A stretch of 64,000 bases of DNA from positions 186,001 through 250,000 of the forward strand of contig CAWAHD010000003.1 of the NCBI GenBank assembly GCA_963781785.1, given 5' to 3'. Both the position numbers and the translations under genes were made by a program. The stretch is from CAWAHD01 sp963781785 (lineage in GTDB: Bacteria; Planctomycetota; Planctomycetia; Isosphaerales; Isosphaeraceae). Under the pieces are notes generated by a model. It made no database searches and was not told where the DNA came from. It worked only from the letters and a program-made list of their open reading frames with translations. Positions 26,550 to 34,239 of the stretch are shown piece by piece. Every line of letters starts with the position of its first letter. The first letter of the stretch is position 1.

Positions 26550-26918
26550 GGCATTCTCCCCCGGGTGGTTGAAGTAGGTACCAACCAGTTTGTGGGATGA
26601 ATGCCATTTTTGCATTAACGGAATTGGCATTTCCGGCTCTGGTGCGGATAAAACTCAGCACCGGACTCGTATGCAAGGGGAGAACGCGGTAATTTTGAGC
26701 CGGAACAGTGAAGAGGGAAGGGGGTGGGGGGTTCGGGGGGCGGGAACTGGGGCCTCTGGTCCCGCCCCCCGCGGCCATCAGCCGGGGAACCTCAGGGAAA
26801 AGCTGCGCCTTTCGGAGTACAGCGGACGTCACTATATTCCAATCTGAGCCACCAGTGGATTGCTGCCCACACGACAGTCGGAAGAGCCCACCTTTTTGGT
26901 TGCGGCTATGCCGCGTTG
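26550..26918 (-). ncRNA. Structured non-coding leader of type B element, copy 1
   Basis: No ORF fits. Inverted repeats along ~370 nt include the tip hairpin at 26902-26914 and a 12-bp perfect GC stem (26734-26745 with 26760-26771, 14-nt loop). The same series of stems is laid out in detail for copy 2 (62578-62948). Structure is conserved because the two copies are near-identical, so covariation cannot be judged here. Confidence 0.5.
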
Positions 26919-27002
26919 GGAACAGGCCGAAAGTAACTTCCCGTTTTCCGGTAAGTATGGTATCAAGCCCTCTGTCCGTAGGGAAACGCCAAGGAGGGCA
27001 GG

Positions 27003-27353
27003 ATGGACGCGTACACACCGGAAATCGAGCGGATGATGAAGCGGCTGTATGACTCACTTTCGGAGGATGATCGACGGCGGTACGCGGCCATCGAGGTTGC
27101 CAAACTGGGTCATGGTGGAACTGAGTACATTGCCCAAATCCTTGAATGCGATCCAAAGACGATCCGCCGTGGAAGGGCGGAGCTGGAAGCGACAGATGAA
27201 CTGGACACGACTCGTGTCCGAAAAAAGGGGGGGGTGCAAAAAGGCGATCGAGATCAACGCTGCCCTCGAAGCGAACTTCTTAAAGGTTCTCGAGGACCAC
27301 ACTGCTGGAGATCCGATGCGGACCGACGTGAAATGGACGAACTTGTCACGTAG
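27003..27353 (+). CDS. ISAzo13-type transposase, N-terminal frame (copy 2)
   Basis: The same N-terminal DNA-binding segment as in copy 1 up to RVRKKGG. With A6 instead of A7 the zero frame then runs through a spurious tail (VQKGDRDQRCPRS) to a stop at 27353. Joining to the catalytic frame would need +1 here but -1 in copy 1. This copy is therefore probably the defective one unless transcriptional slippage on the A/G run restores the frame. Confidence 0.7.
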   Translation: MDAYTPEIERMMKRLYDSLSEDDRRRYAAIEVAKLGHGGTEYIAQILECDPKTIRRGRAELEATDELDTTRVRKKGGVQKGDRDQRCPRSELLKGSRGPHCWRSDADRREMDELVT

Positions 27354-28215
27354 GCAGATAGCGCGTCGGGTCATGGCTTTGGGTACTCCGACCAGTCGAC
27401 ACGTGGTGTCCCAGTTGCTCCGCAAACACGGATACCGAAGGCGAAAAGCGTTGAAGAAGAAGACGATGGGGCCCCGTCACCCGGACCGCAACGCCCAGTT
27501 CGAGAACATCGCCCGCCTCAAGAAGAAGTACCTGAAGGCTGGTTTGCCGGTCATCAGCATCGACACGAAGAAGAAGGAGTTGATGGGTGACTTCCACCGT
27601 GACGGCGTAATCGACACGCAGGAGACGATTGAAACCAACGACCATGATTTCAGCAGTGCGGGCTCGGGCGTGGTAATTCCTCACGGCGTCTACGATGTAG
27701 GGCGAAATCGAGGGTTCATCCACCTGAACACCAGCCACGACACCAGCGAGCTGGCTTGTGACAGCATCGCGGCGTGGTGGGAGGATCATGGACGGGTGAG
27801 TTATCCCCGGGCCAAGAAGGTTCTGGTGCTGTGCGACGGCGGCGGGAGTAACAGTGCGTCGAGGTATGTCTTCAAGGAGCAGCTCCAAGAGCTGGCGAAC
27901 CGGCTGGGCGTCGAAATCCGGGTGGCCCACTACCCGCCTTACTGCTCGAAGTACAACCCAATCGAGCATCGCCTTTTCCCGCATGTGACGCGAGCGTGTC
28001 GGGGGGTGATCTTTCGGACGTTGGAAACGGTGCAGCACTACATCTCCAAGACCGAAACCACGACGGGCCTGACAATCAGCGTGCGTATCCTCGACAAGAT
28101 GTATCAGACAGGACGCAAGTGTGCCGCGGGATTCAAGAAGACCATGAAGATCATCTTCGACAAGATCCTGCCCAAGTGGAACTACCGAGCAGTCCCCGAA
28201 CCCAAGACCGTATAA
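27049..28215 (+). CDS. ISAzo13-type transposase, catalytic frame (copy 2)
   Basis: The true homologous part starts around 27240 (KKAIEINAALEANFLKVLE) and continues to the end. Catalytic blocks are identical to copy 1 (VISIDTKKKELMG, VLVLCDGGGSNSA, YNPIEHRLF). The codons before 27230 are the out-of-frame shadow of the N-terminal part, so an independent start at 27049 is unlikely. Confidence 0.75.
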   Translation: MTHFRRMIDGGTRPSRLPNWVMVELSTLPKSLNAIQRRSAVEGRSWKRQMNWTRLVSEKRGGCKKAIEINAALEANFLKVLEDHTAGDPMRTDVKWTNLSRRQIARRVMALGTPTSRHVVSQLLRKHGYRRRKALKKKTMGPRHPDRNAQFENIARLKKKYLKAGLPVISIDTKKKELMGDFHRDGVIDTQETIETNDHDFSSAGSGVVIPHGVYDVGRNRGFIHLNTSHDTSELACDSIAAWWEDHGRVSYPRAKKVLVLCDGGGSNSASRYVFKEQLQELANRLGVEIRVAHYPPYCSKYNPIEHRLFPHVTRACRGVIFRTLETVQHYISKTETTTGLTISVRILDKMYQTGRKCAAGFKKTMKIIFDKILPKWNYRAVPEPKTV

Positions 28216-28275
28216 AGCCGGGAACTTATTCTCGGCCTACTCCTTAGCGAGTAAAGAAAAGGATCCTCGGCGAAC

Positions 28276-29604
28276 TCAAGTGATTGTACAGGTCGTTGAC
28301 ACGAGGTCTACGGGTTCCTCCTCTCTGTTCTCGAGCGTTGGTTTGAGCCCGGGGGCTGACAGCTCGGGCACTGGTAGGTGTAAGCGCTGGCACAGATCGA
28401 GGGCGGCGTCATAAGTGCTTTGGCCGGTGGTGTGGGCCCAGAGGTCGAGGGCATTACCAGATCGGCCGCATTTGAAGCAGTGGAAGGTGTGCTGCTCCAA
28501 GTTGACGGAGAAACAGCGGCTGGTACCAGAACTTGAGCCGTGCAAGGGGCACGGGCCACGTTGTTGAGCGCCGCGGCTGCTGCGAGGCTGGAAGCCGAGC
28601 AGTCGCAGGACGGCTGCAATCGTGACCACGGCACGCAGGACGGCGAAGTCGATGGCAGGGTGTGAGGCCGGCGCGGCCGGCGCTCGGTCACTGGCGGCTT
28701 CGCGTTGTTGTTGGCGGCGCTGGCGTGCCTCGGCCAGTTTGCGGTCACGAGCGGCGAAGATCTCAGCCTCGCGGCCCGCGAGCTTGTCCTGGGGCGTGAT
28801 GTAGCCGATGGCACTATGAAGGCGGATGGTGTTGTAGTGCACGACGTAATCCGCCACGATCCGGCGGGCGTTGTCCACCGACAGCGGCGTGAGCACGCGG
28901 ATGCAGTCGCCTTTGAGAGTCTTGTGCCAGCGTTCGATTTTGCCATTGCTTTGGGGGTAGTAAGGCGATGTTTTGACATGGGTCATACCGCAGACGCGGA
29001 TGAATTCCTTGAAGTCCTTGGCGATGAACTGCGGGCCGTTGTCAGAGATAATGCGCGGCCGGACGTCGGGACAGGCTTCGCGGGCGCGTTGGATGATGGT
29101 TTCCACATCGTTTTCCTCCATCTTTTCTCGGATCTCCCAGTGGACAATGAAGCGGCTGCAGCCATCAAGAATGCTGCAGAGGAAGTAAAAGGTTCCGGCG
29201 ATGTTGAGGTAGCTGACATCGACGTGCCAGTGCTCGTGCGGTCGCAGGGGTTGCACAAAGCCGGTCCCCTTCTTGGTGGGCGTGGGAGTTTGCCCGGCCA
29301 GGAGTCCCGCGGCGCTGAGGACGCGATAGACACTGGCCGGGCTGCATGCAACGACATCAGCATCGAGCATCATGAACGTGAGCCGACGATAACCTTCCAG
29401 CGGGTGCTGACGAGCGAAGCCGCGGATCCCCTCCTTTTCGGCGTCGGTCAGCCAATGGTCGCGCGGCACCCAGGCATTGTGCTCGTTCACCTTGCCGAAC
29501 CGCGCCTTCCAGTCATGGAACTTGCTGGCGCCGATACCGATCCAGGACAGAAAGCGGCCGACGGCAATCTCGGCCTTATCGGCCCAGGTGCGCACGAAGT
29601 CCAC
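28276..29604 (-). CDS. IS3-family transposase OrfB fused to a CHC2 zinc finger
   Basis: 442 codons in the open frame. Sense sequence extends upstream to the slippery run (RAWGTL-GCWVPHDTRDEVV), so the product is an OrfAB fusion. The rve integrase core has HEHWHVDVSYLNIAGTFYF (Asp), RPRIISDNGPQFIAKDF (Asp) and YYPQSNGKIERWHKTLKGD (Glu), and the usual end at TPQDKLAGREAEIFAARDRKLAE. About 150 extra residues then follow: an Ala/Arg linker, GPCPLHG, FHCFKCGRSGNALDLWA and DAALDLCQRL. This is a CHC2 zinc finger like that of primase. The sister IS3 at 33461-34035 ends without it. The zinc finger probably aids DNA binding. Confidence 0.85.
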   Translation of the reverse strand: MDFVRTWADKAEIAVGRFLSWIGIGASKFHDWKARFGKVNEHNAWVPRDHWLTDAEKEGIRGFARQHPLEGYRRLTFMMLDADVVACSPASVYRVLSAAGLLAGQTPTPTKKGTGFVQPLRPHEHWHVDVSYLNIAGTFYFLCSILDGCSRFIVHWEIREKMEENDVETIIQRAREACPDVRPRIISDNGPQFIAKDFKEFIRVCGMTHVKTSPYYPQSNGKIERWHKTLKGDCIRVLTPLSVDNARRIVADYVVHYNTIRLHSAIGYITPQDKLAGREAEIFAARDRKLAEARQRRQQQREAASDRAPAAPASHPAIDFAVLRAVVTIAAVLRLLGFQPRSSRGAQQRGPCPLHGSSSGTSRCFSVNLEQHTFHCFKCGRSGNALDLWAHTTGQSTYDAALDLCQRLHLPVPELSAPGLKPTLENREEEPVDLVSTTCTIT

Positions 29605-29642
29605 GACCTCGTCGCGCGTGTCGTGGGGTACCCAGCATCCCG

Positions 29643-29957
29643 TCAGGGTTCCCCAAGCTCTTTTTTTAGTTGGGTGTACTCCTCCATGACTTCCGACAGG
29701 ACTTCGTTCTTGCGTTGCAGCTTGGCCTCAAGCTGCTCAATCCTGCGCTGCTTGGCGTTCTCGACGGCCTTGGATTTACGGTTGCTCTCGAAGGCAGCAT
29801 GGCCGTTCTCGAAGAACTCCTTCTGCCAGCGATAGAACAGACTGGGACCAATGCCCAGTTCATCGCAGAGATCGGAGACAGGCGTCTTTTCGACAAGGTG
29901 GCGCCTGAGTATGGCGACCCTCTCGGGGCCAGGAAAATGTCGACGCGGCTTGTTCAT
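29643..29957 (-). CDS. IS3-family OrfA (HTH protein)
   Basis: 104 residues: KPRRHFPGPERVAILRRHLVEK and PVSDLCDELGIGPSLFYRWQKEFFENG form the HTH, followed by a leucine-zipper-like coiled coil (RRIEQLEAKLQRKNEVLSEVMEEY). It ends QLKKELGEP with codons CTA AAA AAA GAG over the slippery tract at 29661-29667. A -1 slip there enters OrfB. Confidence 0.88.
   Translation of the reverse strand: MNKPRRHFPGPERVAILRRHLVEKTPVSDLCDELGIGPSLFYRWQKEFFENGHAAFESNRKSKAVENAKQRRIEQLEAKLQRKNEVLSEVMEEYTQLKKELGEP
29661..29667 (-). promoter_or_regulatory. -1 frameshift site of IS3 (A7)
   Basis: OrfA reads CTA AAA AAA GAG. A slip on A AAA AAA moves into AGA GCT TGG GGA, the OrfB frame. The sister IS3 has the same tract at 30057-30063, which supports conservation. 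Confidence 0.7.
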
Positions 29958-29973
29958 GGGGAAACCTCCGTTC

Positions 29974-29988
29974 AGGTTATGCTAACCT
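29974..29988. promoter_or_regulatory. Palindrome upstream of IS3 OrfA
   Basis: AGGTTA-TGC-TAACCT, 17 bp upstream of the OrfA start codon and close to the element's end. It may be an operator or part of the terminal recognition site. Confidence 0.4.
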
Positions 29989-30029
29989 AAACAGCGGCTT
30001 CTTCCAGATTCGGCTGAGGCAGGACACTC

Positions 30030-30491
30030 GGAGCTGATGGAGGAGCACGTCAAGCTAAAAAAAGAGCTTGGGGAGCTTTGAACGGAAGGTGGGTTCCCCA
30101 GGCAACTCGCGATTTGGTCGTCCAGTTCATCCGGGACTGGGCCGGCCGAACCGGCCTATCGGTGTTGCTCTTGATCGGATGGCTGGAGATCGCACGGAGC
30201 AAATTCAACCACTGGAGCCGTCGGCTGGGCAGTCCCAACCAGCACAACGCCACGGTCCCCCGTGATTTCTGGCTGGAGGACTGGGAGAAGGCCGCGATCA
30301 TCGCCTTCCACGACGTCTACCCTTCGGAGGGATACCGGCGGTTGACTTACATGATGCTCGACGCTGACGTCGTGGCCGTCAGCCCCTCGAGCGTCTATCG
30401 CGTGCTCAAAGCGGCCGGCAAGCTCCTTCCGCGCTGGGGAAAGCCTTCCAAGCGGGGGAAGGGCTTCGAGCAACCGGCGGGGCCGCATGAG
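30030..30491 (+). pseudogene. Second IS3: OrfA tail and OrfB first half (truncated by other ISs)
   Basis: Begins inside OrfA (HSELMEEHVKLKKELGEL, stop 30079-30081) with slippery A7 at 30057-30063. Via -1 it continues as OrfB: VPQATRDLVVQFIRDWAG, ARSKFNHWSRRLG, HDVYPSEGYRRLTYMMLDADVV and GKGFEQPAGPHE. There the IS256-type element interrupts it. The 5' side is cut by the IS3/CHC2 element. The second half of OrfB is at 33461-34035. Confidence 0.8.
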
Positions 30492-31908
30492 GAGCCTGTA
30501 AGAAATATTGTGTCAACGTAAGGAATCGGTTATCTCACCCTAACCTACTTACCTTACGGAGACTGTCGCATGGACGCGATTTTGACAGGCAAGGCCGAAC
30601 AGTTGGCACGCGAGATCGCCTCGCAGGCCACGACACTCGCGGAGCTGAACGGCCTCCTCAAGCTCATGATGGGCTCGGCTCTCGAGCGCATGCTCGATAC
30701 CGAAATGGACGTTCACCTCGGCCGCAAACAGTTGCCTGGGGCCGCTGAGGACCCGTTGGTGCCGGGCGTCGCGGATCCTTTTGCTGACCCGCCGTGTAAA
30801 CCCCGTGCGAAGAATCGTCGCAATGGTCGTTCCGAAAAGACCGTGCAAGGCGATCTCGGCAAGATCATGATCGCGACTCCGCGCGATCGCGATGGCACTT
30901 TCGAGCCCCAGTTGATCCTCAAACATCAACGTCGATTGACCGGGTTCGACGAGAAGATTCTCGCACTCTATGCCAAAGGGATGACCACTCGGGATATTCA
31001 GGAAGTCGTGAAAGAACTTTATAGCGTCGATGTGTCGCCGACGCTGGTCTCGGAGATCACCGCCGACCTCGACGCGCAAGTGACCGCGTGGCGCACCCGG
31101 CAGCTCGACCCGGTCTGGCCGATCGTCTATCTCGACGGCATCGTGGTGCATGTGCGTGGTGCCAATGGTCGAGTTTCGCCTCAGACAATGTACGTGGCCC
31201 TGGGGGTGAATATACGGGGCCGCAAGGAACTTTTGGGCCTCTGGCTCGGCGAAACCGAAGGGGCCAAGTTTTGGTTGTCATGCTTGACCGATCTGAAGAA
31301 TCGCGGCCTGAAGGACATCTTCATCGCCTGCATGGACGGCCTCTCAGGTTTCCCCGAGGCGCTCCGCGCAGCATACCCGGAAGCCAAGGTGCAACTGTGC
31401 ATCGTGCATCTGGTGCGGGCTGCGCTGAAGTACGTGGTGGACAAAGACAGCGACCAGGTCATAGTGGACCTGAAAAAGATCTACCAGGCCCCGACGGTCA
31501 CTGAAGCCGAAGAAGCGCTGGACGCTTTTGCTCAAGGTTGGGGTGAGAAATATCCGACCATCGTCAAACAGTGGCGTTTGAAGTGGCCGGACATCGCGGC
31601 TATGTTCGAGTTCCCGCCGGCGATTCGCAGGGCGATCTATACGACCAATGCCATCGAGTCGGTGAACAGCGTGATCCGCAAGTTCACGCGGAACCGCAAG
31701 CAGTACCCGAATGAGGAGTCAGCGCTGAAGCTGGTCTACATGGCGATTCACGAGGCGTCCAAGAAGTGGACGCTGCCAATCCCCAAATGGAGAGAAGCGC
31801 TGAATCACTTCGCGATCATCTTCGAGGATCGGCTCCCGCCCCTCGCCCGAAACTGACGCACGCAAAAGTCGTTCCCACCTGCGTTGACACAAAAAGATTT
31901 ACAGGCCC
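30492..31908 (+). mobile_element. IS256-family insertion sequence (1417 bp)
   Basis: The ends are imperfect ~27-bp inverted repeats, GAGCCTGTAAG..TGTGTCAACG at the left and its counterpart ending CAGGCCC at 31908. The 4-bp sequence TGAG flanks both sides; the 8-9 bp duplication usual for the family is not visible. It inserted into OrfB of the second IS3. Confidence 0.85.
30570..31856 (+). CDS. IS256-family (mutator-type) transposase
   Basis: 428 residues, full length for the family. N-terminal LMMGSALERMLDTEMDVHLG and GNRR-like KNRRNGRSEKTV are typical. The catalytic part has PIVYLDGIVVHVRG (Asp), DIFIACMDGLSGFPEAL (Asp) with CIVHLVRAALKYV, and IRRAIYTTNAIESVNSVIRK carrying the Glu. It ends about 50 bp from the right terminus. 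The intact ORF suggests a potentially active element. Confidence 0.92.
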   Translation: MDAILTGKAEQLAREIASQATTLAELNGLLKLMMGSALERMLDTEMDVHLGRKQLPGAAEDPLVPGVADPFADPPCKPRAKNRRNGRSEKTVQGDLGKIMIATPRDRDGTFEPQLILKHQRRLTGFDEKILALYAKGMTTRDIQEVVKELYSVDVSPTLVSEITADLDAQVTAWRTRQLDPVWPIVYLDGIVVHVRGANGRVSPQTMYVALGVNIRGRKELLGLWLGETEGAKFWLSCLTDLKNRGLKDIFIACMDGLSGFPEALRAAYPEAKVQLCIVHLVRAALKYVVDKDSDQVIVDLKKIYQAPTVTEAEEALDAFAQGWGEKYPTIVKQWRLKWPDIAAMFEFPPAIRRAIYTTNAIESVNSVIRKFTRNRKQYPNEESALKLVYMAIHEASKKWTLPIPKWREALNHFAIIFEDRLPPLARN

Positions 31909-31922
31909 TGAGCTCTTGGCAC

Positions 31923-33460
31923 GTAAGCGTTCACAGTCTGGGGTTGTCGTTTGCGAATGACGCAATTATTCTACCTGCATGGCATGGACGCCCCCGATTC
32001 CAGAACCCCTGTGGCAGACGGCTTCGCCCGAGGTCCAAGCGGCGATTCTTGCGCTCGTCGAGTTCTACGAACTGCGCCTTGCCAAACTTGAAGCGCGCGT
32101 CAACGATCTCGAGAATCGGCTGAAGCTCAACTCCACCAACTCGTCGAAGCCCCCATCCTCTGATCCGATCGGAATGAAGCGCAAGCCCCCGGCTTCTCCC
32201 AGCGGAAAGAAACGCGGCGGGCAGCCCGGACATCGTAAGGCCCACCGCGCCTTGGTCCCACCCGAAAAGATTCGCGGGACGACCCACTGTAAGCCGACTG
32301 CTTGCCGCCGATGCGGTCATGAACTCTGCGGCGACGACCCCGAACCCTTGATCCATCAAGTCGCCGAACTGCCCAAGATCGAGCCGATCGTCGATGAGTA
32401 TCGGCTCCATCGTCTGACCTGCCCTGGCTGCGGCGAGACGACCTGCGCTGCCTTGCCACCGGGCGTCCCCACTGGATGCTTCGGCCCGTACCTTCAGGCG
32501 GTGCTGGCCGTGCTCGCGGGGGCCTATCGCCTCAGCAAGCGTCAGATCCAGCAGTTGGTAAGCGACCTGTTTACTCTTTCGATCTCCACCGGGATGGTCT
32601 CCAAGCTGGAACGGCAGTCGGCCATCGCCCTTGAAGCCCCTTACAACGAACTCGCGACTTCGGTCCATAAGTCCTCGGTGGTTAATATCGACGAGACGTC
32701 GTGGCGTGAGAATCGTCACAAGGCTTGGCTGTGGGCCACGGTGACCAGCTTTTGCACGGTCTTTACCATCGCCAAAAGTCGTAGTGGCGAAGTCGCGGCG
32801 GCTCTCTTGGGGAGCAAAGACGATCAGGTCGTCGGCAGTGACCGGTTCAGCGCGTATGAGTGGATCAAGGCATTCGGGCGTCAAGTCTGCTGGGCGCATC
32901 TGCGCCGAGACTTCCAAGCGATGATCGACCGGGGTGGTGAAGGCGAGAGCATCGGACAGCGGTTGCTTTCGTTGTCGAACCGGCTGTTCCGCCACTGGCA
33001 CCGAGTGCGCGACGGAACTTTGCCTTGGAATGCGTTTCAAGAGCGGATGCACCGCTTGCGTCGGGAGGTCAAGCAAACCCTTCTGGAAGGGTCGAGGTGC
33101 CCGTGCGCGAAAACGGCGGCCACGTGCTTCGAGCTTCTCAAGGTGGAAGAAGGTCTGTGGACCTTCGCGCGGGTCCAGGGAATCGCACCGACGAACAACG
33201 TTGTGGAACGAGCGTTGCGGCATGCGGTGATCTGGAGGCGGATCAGCGGCGGGACCGACAGTGTGCATGGGAGCCGATTCGTCGAGCGAATGCTGACAGT
33301 GGTGGCGACCTGTAGGCAACAGGGCCACAACGTCTTGGATTACCTGACTTCGTGCTTTGAAGCAGACCGTCGTGGCCACGCCCTTCCCTCTCTTTTGCGA
33401 CTCACCCGGACGCGATCCAAAGTTGCTTGATTCGACCTACCCCACCCTATGAACGGCTAC
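31923..33460 (+). mobile_element. IS66-family insertion sequence, copy 1 (1538 bp)
   Basis: The ends are ~21-bp imperfect inverted repeats (GTAAGCGTTCACAG.. and ..CGTTCATAGGGTGGGG mirrored). A perfect 8-bp direct repeat, CTTGGCAC, lies at 31915-31922 and 33461-33468, as expected for IS66. Only 14 bp separate it from the IS256-type element. It contains a single tnpC-like gene and no tnpA/tnpB, like the short IS66 subgroup. Confidence 0.93.
31979..33430 (+). CDS. IS66-family transposase (TnpC-like), intact
   Basis: 483 residues. N-terminal coiled coil (LRLAKLEARVNDLENRL) and NSSKPPSSDP motif, a GGQPGH segment, zinc-finger Cys pairs (CRRCG, CPGCGE), then the DDE core: VVNIDETSWRENRHKAWLWA (Asp), VVGSDRFSAYEWI (Asp), VCWAHLRRDFQ, and TNNVVERALRHAVIWRRISGG with the Glu. 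It is intact, unlike copy 2. Confidence 0.93.
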   Translation: MAWTPPIPEPLWQTASPEVQAAILALVEFYELRLAKLEARVNDLENRLKLNSTNSSKPPSSDPIGMKRKPPASPSGKKRGGQPGHRKAHRALVPPEKIRGTTHCKPTACRRCGHELCGDDPEPLIHQVAELPKIEPIVDEYRLHRLTCPGCGETTCAALPPGVPTGCFGPYLQAVLAVLAGAYRLSKRQIQQLVSDLFTLSISTGMVSKLERQSAIALEAPYNELATSVHKSSVVNIDETSWRENRHKAWLWATVTSFCTVFTIAKSRSGEVAAALLGSKDDQVVGSDRFSAYEWIKAFGRQVCWAHLRRDFQAMIDRGGEGESIGQRLLSLSNRLFRHWHRVRDGTLPWNAFQERMHRLRREVKQTLLEGSRCPCAKTAATCFELLKVEEGLWTFARVQGIAPTNNVVERALRHAVIWRRISGGTDSVHGSRFVERMLTVVATCRQQGHNVLDYLTSCFEADRRGHALPSLLRLTRTRSKVA

Positions 33461-34035
33461 CTTGGCACATCGATGTCTCCTACATCAATATCTGCGGGAC
33501 ATTCTACTTCCTTTGCAGCATCCTCGATGGCTACAGCCGGTTCGTCATCCACTGGGAGATCCGAGATACCATGAAAGAGTTCGAGGTGGAGACGGTCATC
33601 CAGCGGGCCCGAGAGCAATTTCCCGGCGAGCGGCCCCGCATCATTTCGGACAACGGGCCGCAGTTCGTCGCCAAAGATTTCAAGGAGTTCATCCGCATAT
33701 GCGGGATGACTCATGTGCGAACATCGTTCTATTATCCTCAGAGCAACGGGAAGATGGAGCGGTGGTACAAAACCCTGAAAACAGGCTGCATCCGCGTCAC
33801 GACCCCGCTGAGCTTGGAAGACGCTCGACGGCTAGTCGCCGAGTTCGTGGCCTACTATAACACGGTCCGGTTGCACAGCGCAATCGCCTACATCACTCCG
33901 GCGGACAAGTTGGCCGGTCGCGCTGAGGCAATCTGGACGGCAAGGCGACAGAAACTGGCAGCGGCCGACGCCAGACGGCGAGCCACGGTTAAGGAGAACG
34001 AAGTGGACCAGCCCCAGTGCTGTGATGTACACTGA
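33461..34035 (+). pseudogene. Second IS3: OrfB second half
   Basis: Resumes as WHIDVSYINICGTFYFLCSILDG, then ERPRIISDNGPQFVAKDFKEF, YYPQSNGKMERWYKTLK and a normal IS3 C-terminus (TPADKLAGRAEAIWTARRQKLAAA) ending at 34035. No CHC2 extension is present. The two halves of OrfB are separated by the IS256- and IS66-type insertions, so the element is dead. Confidence 0.85.
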
Positions 34036-34239
34036 CAGGGCCTGGGCGGAGGATAGGGCAACGCGGGGACGCGACCTGAGCGCCGACCCAGGGCCAAGAC
34101 CGGAAGGGCGGCAGGAAGCCGCCCGAATACCGGCTCCGGGATTGGCTCCAAAGCGATAAATCCATTCACAGTTTTTGTCCTGTTCCGACTCCCTTAACGA
34201 GCAAGGCCGTTTGTCCCATTTACGCTGAACCAATACAGC

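Larger units (their letters stand above)
24960..26918 (-). mobile_element. Type B element, copy 1 (unclassified, no terminal inverted repeats)
   Basis: Shares its left end, leader and gene with copy 2 at 62578-64000; similarity starts at (CCC)AACGCGGCATAGCCGC, here next to 26918. The left tip carries hairpin GCGGC-ATA-GCCGC (26902-26914). A ~370-nt structured leader precedes the gene. Downstream of the gene, 24962-24988 forms a hairpin (AACTTCT with AGAAGTT and inner CGCA/TGCG) that may mark the right end; the exact right boundary is uncertain because copy 2 leaves the window. ISAzo13 copy 2 abuts the left end directly. Related to type A by protein motifs and layout. Confidence 0.65.
26919..28243 (+). 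mobile_element. ISAzo13-family insertion sequence, copy 2 (1325 bp)
   Basis: Same ends and sequence as copy 1 (8443-9768) apart from one A fewer in the homopolymer tract (A6-G8 at 27221-27234). It lies between the left tip of type B copy 1 and the 3' end of the IS3/CHC2 element. The near-identity of both copies implies recent movement. Confidence 0.88.
28250..29990 (-). mobile_element. IS3-family element with CHC2-fused transposase
   Basis: Contains OrfA (29643-29957), a slippery A7 run and OrfB (28276-29604) on the reverse strand. The boundaries are approximate: the right side ends near the palindrome at 29974-29988, where it meets the truncated OrfA of a second IS3. The left side meets ISAzo13 copy 2 near 28244. 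Terminal repeats could not be matched convincingly. Confidence 0.7.

Noticed and set aside
25503..26600. Plus-strand open frame (365 codons) opposite the type B gene
   Set aside because: The coding strand is the reverse one, because the shared motifs with type A are there. This frame has no recognisable domain.
26725..26771. GC-rich stem considered as a Rho-independent terminator
   Set aside because: No T-run on either side, and it is part of the repeated type B leader, so an element-specific role is more likely.
28705..29835. Plus-strand open frame (376 codons) opposite the IS3 transposase
   Set aside because: Antisense shadow of OrfA/OrfB, no motifs.
31931..33379. Long reverse open frame (482 codons) opposite the IS66 transposase
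   Set aside because: Shadow of a GC-rich gene. The plus strand has a complete IS66 transposase with all motifs. The same shadow appears opposite copy 2 (42890-43960).
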